A stretch of 56,049 nucleotides of DNA. Source: Gracilibacillus kekensis (lineage in GTDB: Bacteria; Bacillota; Bacilli; Bacillales; Amphibacillaceae). The stretch is taken from NCBI RefSeq assembly GCF_900143085.1, contig NZ_FRCZ01000012.1, positions 1 through 56,049 on the forward strand, read 5' to 3'. A program made the position numbers and the translations under genes. Below, one piece after another: positions 10,678 through 20,015 of this stretch; the stretch's first letter is position 1, and each line of letters opens with the position of its first letter. The notes beneath the pieces are model-generated. The model was not told where the DNA came from and made no database searches. It was given only the letters and a program-made list of their open reading frames with translations.

Positions 10678-10707
10678 ATAGTATCATATTGAAAGACTTT
10701 ATGACAA
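10678..10707 (-). promoter_or_regulatory. possible ftsH promoter
   Basis: On the minus strand TTGTCA (10702-10707), 18 bp and TACTAT (10678-10683) lie about 35 bp before the ftsH start. It is one mismatch from consensus in the -35 and one in the -10, so a plausible sigma-A promoter of moderate strength. Confidence 0.5.
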
Positions 10708-10739
10708 CTAATTACAACTGATACATGTTTAATTTTTAA

Positions 10740-11288
10740 TTATTCTTCTCCACCGTATATTTCCGGTTTTAAAATACCAATATATGGCAAATTACGATAT
10801 TTCTCTTGATAATCTAACCCATAGCCTACAACAAATTCATTTGGCACTTCAAAACCAACAATATCTGCTTTTATATCTACCGTTCTGCCTTCTGGTTTAT
10901 CTAGTAAGGTCACGATCTTAATCGATTTCGCTTTTCGATACTTGAAAAGATCTACTAAATAACTAAGGGTTAAACCACTATCAATGATATCTTCAATAAT
11001 TAAAATGTCCCGACCTTCTACTTTTGTATCTAAATCCTTAACGATTTTAACTTCACCAGAAGAGCGCATCTCATTCCCATAACTGGAAACATCCATAAAA
11101 TCCATTTCTAAATGGGTATTAATGGAGCGTAAAATATCAGACATAAAAGGCAAAGCTCCTTTTAATACTCCAATTGCTAATGGAAATTTCCCCTCATATT
11201 CTTTTGTTAGTTGATCACCGAGTTCTCGGCATTTTAATTGAATTTGTTCTTCTGATATGAGCACTTCTTTAATTTCGTTATGCATCAT
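10740..11288 (-). CDS. hprT: hypoxanthine phosphoribosyltransferase
   Basis: Purine salvage enzyme converting hypoxanthine or guanine plus PRPP to IMP or GMP. The PRPP-binding motif [14 protein letters not shown] is intact and [10 protein letters not shown] matches the family N-terminal loop. The protein is very close to B. subtilis HprT (182 residues). AGGAGG precedes two adjacent ATG codons, and either could be used. It lies 11 bp after tilS, as in B. subtilis, where TilS and HprT act together on ftsH transcription. Confidence 0.96.
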   Translation of the reverse strand: MMHNEIKEVLISEEQIQLKCRELGDQLTKEYEGKFPLAIGVLKGALPFMSDILRSINTHLEMDFMDVSSYGNEMRSSGEVKIVKDLDTKVEGRDILIIEDIIDSGLTLSYLVDLFKYRKAKSIKIVTLLDKPEGRTVDIKADIVGFEVPNEFVVGYGLDYQEKYRNLPYIGILKPEIYGGEE

Positions 11289-11299
11289 GCTGCCTCCTA

Positions 11300-12703
11300 T
11301 TATCTTGAATCTGTGTATGTTAGCACAATATATTCGTTACTTGAACTGCTTTGCTTTATTTCTGCTTTTTTTAGGCCAATGATCCACAACAATGTTCCAT
11401 CTGCACCAAAAATCAGTGGCCAGCGATCCCTTTTGTATACAGGTACTTTCTCATCAATAAAAATATCTTTCACCTTTTTATGCCCCTTTAATCCTCTGAC
11501 CATCATCCGATCACCTGGCTTTCGTACTCTCATATTTAAAGGCAGCAGTGACTCGTTTTCTTTCGGAATATGTAACGTATGATGATCTTCGTGGCTAGTT
11601 CTCGAGGTATAATTTATTGATAAAGTGGCACCATTTGCTAATGATACGGTACTCGGAACTTTTATGGTTTGGCAGTCTTCCCACTCCTTATGTATCTTAT
11701 TAAGGAAATGGAATCGAATCTCCTGATAATTTTTAGCTACTTTTAAGGATGCTGGAAAATCTAACGATACATTACTTTTTTCTTGATTCAATAAAGCAAA
11801 AAAATCTGCTTCATGTTGATAGGATAGATCTACTGGCACCTCTTGATAAAGATAGTTTAATATTAGATGAAAGGCTCGTCTTTGTAAAGCTATTGGGTAT
11901 GCTTTGAATGATTCGATGTTAAAATAAACGGCGTTATCTTTCATGCTTACCATTTTATTTATTAAATCGTTTGCTTTTGATTCCAGATAGATCTGATCTT
12001 CAGCAGCACGTTCTGTCATTGCTTGGATATGTTGATGAATCTGGTCATTTTGTTGTTTAAGTAACGGCAATACCTTTAACCTGAAAAAATTACGCGTATA
12101 TGTAGTGGACTGATTGGAAGGATCTTCCCTTGGAACAATCTGATATTCCTGGCAATATTGATAGATTTCATGTTTCGATAAACATAAAAAAGGTCTAATA
12201 ATAGATCCATTAGCAAAGCTCCGTTTTACAGGTATTCCTTGTAATAACGATGGATTAGATTGACGAACCATTCGCATTAGTACTGTCTCGATTTGATCAT
12301 CTCCATGATGTGCTAACGCTAAGAGGTCTGCATTTACTTCCTTCATCGTCTCTTCAAAGACTTGATAACGCAACTTACGGGCTGCTAGTTGCGTCCCTTC
12401 CTTATGTACGCTCTTACGGCTTTTTACATCTACTTGTCTGGCAATAAAAGGAACACCCCATTGCCGACATATGCTCTCCACATATTTCACATCATCTGCA
12501 GACTCAACACCCCGTAAACCATGATCAATCGACAGTACCACTAAATTTAATTGCCATGTGCTTTGTAACGTTTGTAAATATCGTAACAATAAAAGGGAGT
12601 CTGCCCCACCTGAAACTCCAATTAATACGGTTGCACCGTTATGTAATAATTGATGTCTATTGATAAATGATAACACGGTATGATCAAGGGTTGACTTTTT
12701 CAA
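11300..12703 (-). CDS. tilS: tRNA(Ile)-lysidine synthase
   Basis: Changes C34 of the tRNA-Ile2 anticodon to lysidine so that it reads AUA. The PP-loop SGGADS is near residue 30. The [12 protein letters not shown] motif and a C-terminal TilS domain ([24 protein letters not shown] region) are present. Start chosen at TTG 12703, because GGGGTGGTGG is correctly placed and the homology to B. subtilis TilS starts there. The ATG at 12718 adds only MGWWC and has no good ribosome site. Confidence 0.94.
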   Translation of the reverse strand: MKKSTLDHTVLSFINRHQLLHNGATVLIGVSGGADSLLLLRYLQTLQSTWQLNLVVLSIDHGLRGVESADDVKYVESICRQWGVPFIARQVDVKSRKSVHKEGTQLAARKLRYQVFEETMKEVNADLLALAHHGDDQIETVLMRMVRQSNPSLLQGIPVKRSFANGSIIRPFLCLSKHEIYQYCQEYQIVPREDPSNQSTTYTRNFFRLKVLPLLKQQNDQIHQHIQAMTERAAEDQIYLESKANDLINKMVSMKDNAVYFNIESFKAYPIALQRRAFHLILNYLYQEVPVDLSYQHEADFFALLNQEKSNVSLDFPASLKVAKNYQEIRFHFLNKIHKEWEDCQTIKVPSTVSLANGATLSINYTSRTSHEDHHTLHIPKENESLLPLNMRVRKPGDRMMVRGLKGHKKVKDIFIDEKVPVYKRDRWPLIFGADGTLLWIIGLKKAEIKQSSSSNEYIVLTYTDSR

Positions 12704-12768
12704 ACACCACCACCCCATCCAGTTTCTTTTACACTATTTTAACATACTATGATCTAAAAAACTTTTTA

Positions 12769-13713
12769 TCACATAAATAATGTAACATAAAGATAACAAA
12801 CTCCTCCAATGGTGAGAATGCTACCCACTTCTAATAGTGGGTATACACTATCTTGCTTCTTACTTCTTTTATGTGAAGCACTTCTTTGGTCTCTTTTGTT
12901 CTTCTGATGAATAAAATACGTTAATAAAAAATCCTTTACCTGTTCCGCATCTTTAATGGAACCATGAATAAGCATTAGTAATAAGCGCCTTAGCGGATCA
13001 ACATCGACTGCTTGATTTATTTTAAGCTGTAACGTCTTTTTTGGATTGTTTCCCCTTGAAAACCCGTTGGGATAGTAGATTCGTACGATCACCATTGCTA
13101 ATGCGAATAAATCATAGCCTGGATCTGCTTTTCGTGAACCACATTGCCAATAGGCTCGATCGTAAAATTCTGTATATTCTTTAATCGCTCTGCCTTGTAG
13201 AGTGGTACCACCTACATCTACCCATTTTAACTTGGCAGGCTTTCTGGAAACAATTAGATTCTCTATCTTCAAATCTCCAAATACATATCCTTCTTTATGC
13301 AACACCTGTAAATCCTTTGCAAAACCAATCAGTAAAGACACTAGCCATTCGTGCCCATTCTGTCTAATAAAATCATGTAAAGTATCTCCCGAAATATACT
13401 CCATCACATAGAAGGAATACTGAAATCCATTCGTTGCTTCATAATCATCGACATCTATTAAAGAAGGTCCAAGGTGATATCCTTGAACCGCTTGAAAAGC
13501 TTTTAACACATTTACCTCTGAGCTAATCGATGCACTTTGTTTACTCAACTTCAGTGCTACTTGTTTATTACCATTCACACACAAATAGACAGAACCAATC
13601 GCCCCATTACCAAGTTTTTTCACGATATGGTAGCGATGTCGATGCCATTTCCCTTTAATTATCTGTCCTTTTTTAATATGAATTTCAGGCTTCTTCGATG
13701 TTTGTGTAATCAT
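12769..13713 (-). CDS. yabT: membrane-anchored serine/threonine protein kinase YabT
   Basis: Sporulation-associated Hanks-type kinase; in B. subtilis it acts on RecA in the forespore and needs DNA for activity. Visible are a glycine loop (LGNGAIGSVY), the VALKL lysine, a catalytic loop degenerated to FGDLKIENL (HRD replaced, Asp and Lys and Asn kept) and DVG for DFG. The C terminus has a basic stretch (HQKNKRDQRSASHKRSKK) and one membrane segment at the end, no PASTA repeats. ATG 13713 has GAAGGAG upstream. It overlaps the 3' end of yabS by 29 bases. Confidence 0.92.
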   Translation of the reverse strand: MITQTSKKPEIHIKKGQIIKGKWHRHRYHIVKKLGNGAIGSVYLCVNGNKQVALKLSKQSASISSEVNVLKAFQAVQGYHLGPSLIDVDDYEATNGFQYSFYVMEYISGDTLHDFIRQNGHEWLVSLLIGFAKDLQVLHKEGYVFGDLKIENLIVSRKPAKLKWVDVGGTTLQGRAIKEYTEFYDRAYWQCGSRKADPGYDLFALAMVIVRIYYPNGFSRGNNPKKTLQLKINQAVDVDPLRRLLLMLIHGSIKDAEQVKDFLLTYFIHQKNKRDQRSASHKRSKKQDSVYPLLEVGSILTIGGVCYLYVTLFM

Positions 13714-14419
13714 CTTTGATAAATCTCCTTCGTAGCGAGCTTTTTCCAAATTGATACATCGCTTCTTTCAGAGCTGGACCAGTAGGAGTAATCCCTCCAC
13801 TTGATATTTTGGCAAAAATGCTTGAGATAGATTCAAGTTTCGATGTCCAATCTACCAATTGCTGAATCGCTTTCTTTCTTGCTGGAAATTGATATACCGC
13901 AAAACGACTTCGTCCAATACGTGCATTCATACTAATCGAAAGATCTATTAAAGCTTCTTGAACTGTTGGTAGCTTATTTGTCATACTCGCACTCGTATCT
14001 ACCAAAACCAATACTTCAAGATCACATGTTTCTCCTAGCTCGTCCACCACTTCCATCACTTCTCCGCGTTGGTCAGGAGGCAATTCTTCCATTGTTTTTT
14101 CATTACCTAATATTTGCGTTAACTCCTTATTTACAACCCCCTGCAAGGTTTCGGTCATTGCCTGTTTGGTAACGGTTTGAACGGTCTGAGAGAGTGTTTC
14201 CTGATACACAATTTGACTTACACCTCGCCCACAACTTGCAATCTCTTCCACTTCTTCTAACCCTTCTGGTTGTTCCGAATGATGATCTTCTAAAATTCCA
14301 ATAACATTCACGGTAATCCCTTGTTCTGCCACTAAACTTGCGATGTGTGCCGGATCTTCTCCCTGATTAGAACAGCCATCAGTAATTAAAAGTATTTGTT
14401 TAAGAGTCCCTGTCTTCAT
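13685..14419 (-). CDS. yabS: VWA-domain protein YabS
   Basis: A von Willebrand A domain protein encoded next to the kinase YabT. The metal-ion adhesion motif DTSAS is at residues 141-145, and GITPTGPALKEA fits the second MIDAS loop. The N-terminal 70 residues (LLITDGCSNQG..VNVIGI) resemble the C-terminal half of another VWA fold. The biochemical role is unknown; in B. subtilis it is sigma-E dependent. AGGAGG precedes the ATG. Pairing of VWA and Hanks kinase genes suggests a joint function. Confidence 0.88.
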   Translation of the reverse strand: MKTGTLKQILLITDGCSNQGEDPAHIASLVAEQGITVNVIGILEDHHSEQPEGLEEVEEIASCGRGVSQIVYQETLSQTVQTVTKQAMTETLQGVVNKELTQILGNEKTMEELPPDQRGEVMEVVDELGETCDLEVLVLVDTSASMTNKLPTVQEALIDLSISMNARIGRSRFAVYQFPARKKAIQQLVDWTSKLESISSIFAKISSGGITPTGPALKEAMYQFGKSSLRRRFIKDDYTNIEEA

Positions 14420-14507
14420 TGTATTTTTTCCTCCTAATTATTGGTCTTTCAGTTTTTTAGTAAGGTTCGCCAATAAATGGGAGAAATATACCTATTGAAG
14501 GTTGAGT

Positions 14508-16964
14508 TCAGCTAATATTTTCCCTTTCAAACTGACGAAATGACCGAATCGGTGCCCATTGTGGCTGGTTTTCCTTTATTTGAGCGACGAGCACGGTCAT
14601 ATCATCTTCTATCTCTCCACTTTGTGTACGAATTACCTCTTCTAATAATAGATCTGCCATTTCTTGCGGTTCTCTTGTTTCCATTTCCAAAAGTTTTCGC
14701 TTCAACCACATATCAACATTCTCAATTTCTTTTGGCCCTTCAAAAATTCCATCACTCATCATCACCAGGAAATCTCCATCCCTTAATTGCGAGCTAACCA
14801 CATCTACTTCTACTTCTTGTATAATCCCTATCGGTAAATTGCTAGCTTCTATTTGTTCGACCGAATCATGTCGTAATATAAAACTAGGCGTAGAACCGAC
14901 CTTCAAGAAACGAACAGCGGCATGATGCAGGTCGATCATTGCCAAATCCAATGTTGCGTAAATTTCATCATTTGTTCTTAGAGCTAAGATCGAATTAATC
15001 GACTTAATCGCCACTTGTTCATGTAAACCAGATTCTAATATTTGTTGCAGGAGCCTCAATGTTTCTGTACTTTCTTCGTGCGCTCTATCTCCATTTCCCA
15101 TGCCGTCACTAATAGCTAAAGCATATTTTCCAGCTCCTAGATCCATTGCTTTATAACAATCTCCGGAGACAAGTCCTCCACCTTTTGCGGCATGGGCCAC
15201 ACCTGAATCAATGACATACTTACGAGCAGAACCAAAAGTAAAAAAGCTGTGTCCTTTAGCAAGTGGTGACAGATCCTCTGTTACGACAATAACGGTTTCA
15301 TCTAATATATCGGATAAGATAGGTGCAATTATTTTTGTTGCTTCTCCGTGATAATCCTGAAATAAAATCACCATTTCTATATCCACGTTTCCTTTTTCTA
15401 AACTATAAATATCCAACTTCTCCAGTTCAATACCCACATGTTTTAATGCTGCTACAAGTTCAATTTCTTGTTGTTCATGATTTTCTTTCTCTTTTAAAAT
15501 TTCCATCGCAAAATTTTCCATAACCTCTGACACACCTTGTAATTGGTCAGCGACAAAACGTCTGCTTTCTAACACCTGTTTCTTTAATTTCTGGTTTGCT
15601 TGGAAAAACGACAATTCTTGTTGCATTGTATCAATGACTTTTTTTGATTTAATGCAATGATTTTCAAACTGTCTATTAGTAATATTATTTAACTGATCAT
15701 CCACTTCTAATTGCTCTTTTACGTCACGCATGAGTTGGTAAGTATTATCGAATTGTTGAACCCAACACGTTTCTTTTTTGAAGCAGGTTTGACATGTTTT
15801 TTCTGTTACGTTGCTTAAATAATAATCAACCTCTAAATCCTGTTCCTGTAAGTGATGGGATTCTGTTTGAAAACTGCGAGACAATGCCTTGAATACATTG
15901 GAAAATCGTTCCACTCTATGTGCAGTTACATTACGCACCTTTTGTAAATATTGTTCCTGTTCTCTTGAATGTTCTACTGTTCCGGGGATATATTTGGCAA
16001 TTTGCTTAATCCATTTACTTGGTGTTACTAAAAAGATAAGAATGGCAAATATAGATTCCAATAAGGCTATAGTTAGTGTAGTCACAGAATCACCATACAG
16101 GCTGATTAACAAGGTACTGATCAACAGCCCAACACTAACAGCTAATTTATTTCCTTCTTTTAATAAGCCACCTAACAAACCGGAAAACGCCAACAAGCTC
16201 ATCTGATACATATTCGCAATATTCGCTAGACTCAGTATTAAACCAGCCACGACCCCAACAGTGGATCCTATAGCTGCTCCACCAACTAACGAAAGTACTA
16301 AAACAAGGTATCGTGCGAGTACTTGCTCCATTTGCGCCTCATAGATCTCGACACCTATTAATCCAGTCAGGATTGAAGCCAATAAGATAATAAAACAGAC
16401 GATTTCTTCATTTTTTAATAGAGGTTTATATCTTTTTGGTGATAATAGTGGAATACTTTGCATAAAGATAAGTAAGAGAACTGCTGCTAATACACCTTCG
16501 ACTAGTGCGATCAACCATTCAATATAAGTTAACTCCACTGTCATGGCATATAAACTTAATCGCGGGACAGCAGCAGCAACAAAAACAAATAAAGGTAATA
16601 TTTTTTCGATTGCTTTTGACCGGGAAATAAAAAGGGACAGTACCATTAAGACAGCAATCGATAAGAAGATATAGAAGCTGTGTGAAACATTATAGGTGAA
16701 TGCTCCTAATAATGAAAAAGTAATTAGAGGCAATAGCTTGTCTCTGCGTAAAAACCATACTGCTGCGACAAACGCAATCACAAAAGGGGACAGGGTAGAT
16801 AAAATAACTGCTCGTCCTAATAAAAAGCCAATGATGCAAAGAAGCAAGCCTTTCTCAAACATCAATTTGGTGATGGTTTGAGAAATTTTTTTTCGGAAGT
16901 TCATAAAAGTTGAAGCATTACTAGAAAGAATAGATTTTGGTTTATTTTCCGTATATGTATTCAT
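14508..16964 (-). CDS. spoIIE: stage II sporulation protein E (PP2C phosphatase)
   Basis: Dephosphorylates the anti-anti-sigma factor SpoIIAA, so activating sigma-F in the forespore, and works at the polar septum with FtsZ. The N-terminal region has about ten hydrophobic segments (residues 30-325). A central coiled region (about 325-580) follows, then the PP2C domain with SDGMGNGDRAHEES and the C-terminal DDMTVLVAQI metal site. ATG 16964 is used (AGAGGAG at good spacing); a GTG at 16985 lies upstream. Upstream DNA holds TTTGTCAAA (17011-17019) and an AGTCGAA reading (17045-17051), each one base off a Spo0A box, so Spo0A control is plausible. Confidence 0.96.
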   Translation of the reverse strand: MNTYTENKPKSILSSNASTFMNFRKKISQTITKLMFEKGLLLCIIGFLLGRAVILSTLSPFVIAFVAAVWFLRRDKLLPLITFSLLGAFTYNVSHSFYIFLSIAVLMVLSLFISRSKAIEKILPLFVFVAAAVPRLSLYAMTVELTYIEWLIALVEGVLAAVLLLIFMQSIPLLSPKRYKPLLKNEEIVCFIILLASILTGLIGVEIYEAQMEQVLARYLVLVLSLVGGAAIGSTVGVVAGLILSLANIANMYQMSLLAFSGLLGGLLKEGNKLAVSVGLLISTLLISLYGDSVTTLTIALLESIFAILIFLVTPSKWIKQIAKYIPGTVEHSREQEQYLQKVRNVTAHRVERFSNVFKALSRSFQTESHHLQEQDLEVDYYLSNVTEKTCQTCFKKETCWVQQFDNTYQLMRDVKEQLEVDDQLNNITNRQFENHCIKSKKVIDTMQQELSFFQANQKLKKQVLESRRFVADQLQGVSEVMENFAMEILKEKENHEQQEIELVAALKHVGIELEKLDIYSLEKGNVDIEMVILFQDYHGEATKIIAPILSDILDETVIVVTEDLSPLAKGHSFFTFGSARKYVIDSGVAHAAKGGGLVSGDCYKAMDLGAGKYALAISDGMGNGDRAHEESTETLRLLQQILESGLHEQVAIKSINSILALRTNDEIYATLDLAMIDLHHAAVRFLKVGSTPSFILRHDSVEQIEASNLPIGIIQEVEVDVVSSQLRDGDFLVMMSDGIFEGPKEIENVDMWLKRKLLEMETREPQEMADLLLEEVIRTQSGEIEDDMTVLVAQIKENQPQWAPIRSFRQFERENIS

Positions 16965-17221
16965 ATATATCACTCCTCTTTTCACATTAAATCACAACTC
17001 TTATTTATATTTTGTCAAAACAAGGAAGTTGCCGTTCTAAAAAGTTCGACTCCATTCTTCTAAAGATAAATAATCCGACACCCCCGAAATTACCTTCTCT
17101 TTTGTTATCGTGACTTACCATTCATCAACAATCCCATATATTTCATAATGATATTGGTTATACCTTGTGAAAAGCTGAAGCGAAAAACATGTTTAAATAT
17201 AGGGAAATTTCTAATTGCTTG

Positions 17222-17250
17222 TTGACAGATAAGACTGGCTGATGTATTAT
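17222..17250 (+). promoter_or_regulatory. promoter of tRNA-Met
   Basis: TTGACA (17222-17227), exactly 17 bp, then TATTAT (17245-17250), about 46 bp before the tRNA. It is a strong stable-RNA type sigma-A promoter on the plus strand. Confidence 0.88.
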
Positions 17251-17295
17251 ATTTTTTGTGTCTTTCAAAGGAAGACACATTTAATTAAATATGAT

Positions 17296-17369
17296 GGCGG
17301 TGTAGCTCAGCTGGCTAGAGCGTACGGTTCATACCCGTGAGGTCGGGGGTTCGATCCCCTCCGCCGCTA
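17296..17369 (+). tRNA. tRNA-Met (anticodon CAT), elongator type
   Basis: A 74-base cloverleaf: acceptor GGCGGTG/CGCCGCT, D arm GCTC..GAGC, anticodon loop TTCATAC with CAT at 17330-17332, and T arm with TTCGATC loop. The acceptor starts with G rather than the unpaired C of initiator tRNA, and the sequence resembles the B. subtilis elongator tRNA-Met at the same locus. CCA is not encoded. It is the only gene besides abrB on the plus strand. B. subtilis has a tRNA-Glu after it; here a terminator follows at once. Confidence 0.97.
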
Positions 17370-17373
17370 TACC

Positions 17374-17408
17374 AAAAAAAGACTTGGCAACCGTCAAGTC
17401 TTTTTCTA
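17374..17408 (+). terminator. terminator of tRNA-Met
   Basis: AAAAAGACTTG and CAAGTCTTTTT flank a short loop right after the tRNA, ending in a T run on the plus strand. Confidence 0.88.
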
Positions 17409-17440
17409 TTAGAAGCAATAATGTGAGACTGTTATCAGCA

Positions 17441-17477
17441 TGGGTATTACGGATGATTCCCCCGTAATAAACACCCA
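17441..17477. repeat. isolated imperfect inverted repeat
   Basis: TGGGTATTACGG and CCGTAATAAACACCCA form an imperfect hairpin with a short loop between the tRNA terminator and the R1 element. There is no T run on either side, so it is not an ordinary terminator. Function unknown. Confidence 0.5.
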
Positions 17478-17499
17478 TCCAACCAATCACGACGCTTAA

Positions 17500-17700
17500 G
17501 AATGATTATACGACACTATTGTAGTGGTAATTATGAGATATTATGACTGCGTGACACTCGCTCCGGCTTGTCTGCTTTCCTTTCCGCGGGTTTTTCTCTG
17601 AAGATCCACTTTTCCATGCGGTTTGTGCTTGGAAAAGTTAGCTGAGGGGAAAACCCCACGGAAAGGGAAGTGGTCAAGCCGGAGCGATTTTTACGCAGTT
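17500..17700. repeat. R1 repeat, locus 2: single arm
   Basis: One R1 hairpin (17558-17687) in the 'GAAGATCC first' orientation, with core AAGATCCACTTTTCC / GGAAAAGTTAGCTGAGG. About 60 bp to its left (17510-17572) match, inverted, the DNA just right of R1 locus 4 (27240-27305), so the family boundary lies outside the hairpin. It lies between the tRNA and the yabR terminator. The rest of 17700-17810 shows nothing recognisable. Confidence 0.82.
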
Positions 17701-17812
17701 ATCAGATCTCAAAGATTATGTCGCATAATCCTACTTATATTCAACATTTCAAACATTCCTACGCATTGTCATACTCAAATGCTATTGATGGCTGGGTTTT
17801 TCTATGTTGAAG

Positions 17813-17845
17813 CAAAAAAAGCTACCGATGGTCGGTAGCTTTTTG
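17813..17845 (-). terminator. yabR operon terminator
   Basis: AAGCTACCGA-tgg-TCGGTAGCTT with T runs on both strands; on the minus strand it closes the yabM-to-yabR gene run. Confidence 0.9.
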
Positions 17846-17906
17846 TTTACTTATATATAATTACGAGTCACATCCGTCTTCTCTCAATTACATAGACAGC
17901 AAGTGT

Positions 17907-18317
17907 TTAGCCTTTTCTCGCCCCTCGTCCTCCGCGTTTAGATTCTGTTTGCTTTTTAAGTGTAGCTAAGCGATCTTCAGAATCTTTTAAGAAGCGATTC
18001 ATTTTTTGTTCAAATGATTCGCCGCGATCACGGTTATTTTTTGGATTGCCTTGATTTTTACGACGATTGGCAGGCGGTGGGTTGTCCTTTGCTTTCTTGA
18101 TAGATAAACCAATCTTTCCATCGTCCTCTACATTAAGAACTTTTACTGTGACTTCATCACCCACAGTTAAGTGTTCATTAATGTCTTTTACATAATTATC
18201 GGCAACCTCACTAATGTGAACGAGACCTGTCTTTCCTCCAGGTAACTCAATAAAAGCTCCGAAATTAGTGATACCTGTTACCTTACCCTGCAACTTGCTG
18301 CCTACTTCGATTGACAT
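17907..18317 (-). CDS. yabR: S1 RNA-binding domain protein YabR
   Basis: A 136-residue protein with a single N-terminal S1 domain (GSKLQGKVTGITNFGAF..LPGGKTGLVHISEVAD..VGDEVTVKVL, residues 4-75) and a basic, disordered tail ending GGRGARKG. It is nearly identical in plan to B. subtilis YabR. RNA binding is expected from the fold; the exact role is not established. The start ATG 18317 has AAGGAGGAG. Upstream in-frame codons lack a ribosome site. It is the last gene of the yabM...divIC-yabR run. Confidence 0.94.
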   Translation of the reverse strand: MSIEVGSKLQGKVTGITNFGAFIELPGGKTGLVHISEVADNYVKDINEHLTVGDEVTVKVLNVEDDGKIGLSIKKAKDNPPPANRRKNQGNPKNNRDRGESFEQKMNRFLKDSEDRLATLKKQTESKRGGRGARKG

Positions 18318-18391
18318 AAAAAAATTGCTCCTCCTTAAAATTTTAAAAAAATATACTACTACTATATTATAGCCAAGCAATTAAAACGGTG

Positions 18392-18769
18392 TCAATAAGA
18401 TGGATCCTCTTCCGGTAATTTAAAGACGATCTCTCCTTCTTCCGTAAAGAAGTAATTTGTTTTTGCGATTTGCAAAAGATACTCTTCATCATTTAATAGC
18501 TCTATTTCTTCGGTTAACTGCTTTTCTTCCTTTTGCAGACTTGTTAACTCAGTTGATAGCTCTGAGTATTCTTGTTTCATACCTTGGTATTCCGCTCGTT
18601 GATCCAAGTGAAAAGTAATGAGGCTGATCATGGTAAGCGCAACAATCATCCCAAATAACATTAAACGACGATGCAGCTTCTTTTTTCTACGCTTCTGACG
18701 TTCCATTTGGGCATCATGTTGCTTTATATATGCATCATTTATACGAGATACTTTACTGCGTTTTGACAT
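18392..18769 (-). CDS. divIC: cell division protein DivIC (FtsB-like)
   Basis: Small bitopic division protein that forms a complex with FtsL and DivIB. There is a short basic cytoplasmic N terminus, one membrane segment (about residues 32-53), then a coiled coil (SELSTELTSLQKEEKQLTEE) and the conserved C-terminal motif with YLLQIAKTNYFFTEEGEIVF. AAGGAGG precedes three closely spaced in-frame start codons (ATG 18778, GTG 18775, ATG 18769). The last gives the most normal spacing for an ATG, but GTG 18775 is also possible. Confidence 0.92.
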   Translation of the reverse strand: MSKRSKVSRINDAYIKQHDAQMERQKRRKKKLHRRLMLFGMIVALTMISLITFHLDQRAEYQGMKQEYSELSTELTSLQKEEKQLTEEIELLNDEEYLLQIAKTNYFFTEEGEIVFKLPEEDPSY

Positions 18770-18796
18770 ATTCACCATTGCCTCCTTGTACGAGCA

Positions 18797-19360
18797 TTAA
18801 TCTTTATTTTTTATTTTACTATAAATTCGATAAAATGGATGTAGATATTTTTGCGCATTTTTAGGTATTAGCTTAGCAAGTGCAGTAAATATCATTTTAA
18901 ATGGCCAACTAATCGCCTTTAAAATTGAGACCAGAATAGTTATTATTATAGTAAAAAGTCTTGTAATACAGACGAAGAGCACGGTAATAATAAAAACTAC
19001 AGGTTTTACAATCAAGAGTTCAATCGTACGATAGATGAAGCGATAAATATCATGAAGGATTCGAAAGACAACACCTATCACGCGACTAAAGACCTGTTCA
19101 AATAAGCTTTTAAACATTGCATAGCCGCATATTACTGCTAAAAATACATAAAACCTTAAAATACCTTCATTGATTAAAAAAAGAATAACATAAAGTACCA
19201 CTGCTTGTAAAAGCCAAAATAATATTTCTAGCAGATACTTCCATGTTATGCTGGTTAACCATAATCGTTCCAGACGCTTAAAGGTGTGATAACTGGCTCC
19301 GAGGTAGACCCCAGATAATATCATAGTAATCATCGTGATAAACTGTGTGCTAAGTGTCAT
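18797..19360 (-). CDS. yabQ: spore cortex biosynthesis membrane protein YabQ
   Basis: Integral membrane protein needed for the spore cortex in B. subtilis. Several hydrophobic segments are visible in the first half (residues 5-25, 40-65, 68-85) and more in 110-150. The ATG overlaps the yabP stop (ATGA), so it is translationally coupled. At 187 residues it is close to the family size. The biochemical function is not known. Confidence 0.88.
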   Translation of the reverse strand: MTLSTQFITMITMILSGVYLGASYHTFKRLERLWLTSITWKYLLEILFWLLQAVVLYVILFLINEGILRFYVFLAVICGYAMFKSLFEQVFSRVIGVVFRILHDIYRFIYRTIELLIVKPVVFIITVLFVCITRLFTIIITILVSILKAISWPFKMIFTALAKLIPKNAQKYLHPFYRIYSKIKNKD

Positions 19361-19656
19361 TTAAAAAGCTTGCTAAACAGCCCTTTAGCTTTCTCCCCGT
19401 GTTGCTCGTCCAAATAGGAAAGCTCGTATATTTTACCTTTAATAGAAACATGGCCTGCTTCTACATCCAAGTTCTTCATCTGTAAATTATCACCACGGAT
19501 AACAAGGTAACCCATAACTGTTTGCAGGAGAAATTCTTCACTATCAAAGCTATCTACTTCTTTTACACCATCTATTTCCAACAAGCGACGGTTTGTCATT
19601 TTTACATGGTGTTCCATTTGCGGTGCTGGCATTGTTTTTTTATCATAGTAATTCAT
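19357..19656 (-). CDS. yabP: sporulation protein YabP
   Basis: Small soluble protein of the YabP/YqfC family; the family motif MTNRRLLEIDGVKEVDSFDSEEF is seen as NRRLLEIDGVKEV. It is involved in spore formation with an unknown mechanism. GGGAGGG precedes the ATG. Upstream, CATATATT (19684-19691 on the minus strand) resembles a sigma-E -10, which would fit mother-cell expression, but its -35 is weak. Confidence 0.9.
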   Translation of the reverse strand: MNYYDKKTMPAPQMEHHVKMTNRRLLEIDGVKEVDSFDSEEFLLQTVMGYLVIRGDNLQMKNLDVEAGHVSIKGKIYELSYLDEQHGEKAKGLFSKLFK

Positions 19657-19728
19657 CTTATTCCCTCCCTTTTATCCATCACTAATATATGAATAAAAGG
19701 ACAAGTTTAGAACAAGGATGATAGAAAT

Positions 19729-19989
19729 CTATTGATTGATATATTCTTCTTGTTTAATGGTATATAAATCACTTGCTTCCTCTTTTTTTACTGTTTCTTT
19801 TAAAAGATCAATTGTAATTGTTAGTAGCTTTTGACCGAATTGAATTTTCAATTCGTCACCAACTTCTACGTTTGTAGCCGCTTTGGCAACATTACCATTT
19901 ACAATTATTCTTCCTTGATCTGCAATTTCCTTCGCTAAAGTTCTGCGTTTTATTAAACGCGAGACTTTCAAAAATTTATCTAGTCGCAT
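19729..19989 (-). CDS. rqcP: S4-domain RNA-binding protein RqcP (YabO, Hsp15-like)
   Basis: An 86-residue protein with an S4 domain from the first residue (MRLDKFLKVSRLIKRRTLAKE...GRIIVNGNVAK). In B. subtilis it works with RqcH in alanine tailing during ribosome-associated quality control on the 50S subunit. GGAAGGG precedes the ATG. It is adjacent to mazG as in B. subtilis. Confidence 0.94.
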   Translation of the reverse strand: MRLDKFLKVSRLIKRRTLAKEIADQGRIIVNGNVAKAATNVEVGDELKIQFGQKLLTITIDLLKETVKKEEASDLYTIKQEEYINQ

Positions 19990-20015
19990 AGATAATTCCC
20001 TTCCTCTAAAAATAA

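Noticed and set aside
16990-17060. A defined spoIIE promoter
   Set aside because: Spo0A-like heptamers are present but no -35/-10 pair with workable distance to the ribosome site could be chosen; mentioned only with the gene.
17623-17838. Plus-strand open frame of 71 residues starting MCLEKLAEGKTPRKGKW
   Set aside because: Read-through of the R1 single arm and the yabR terminator; repeat-derived similarity, no supporting ribosome site.
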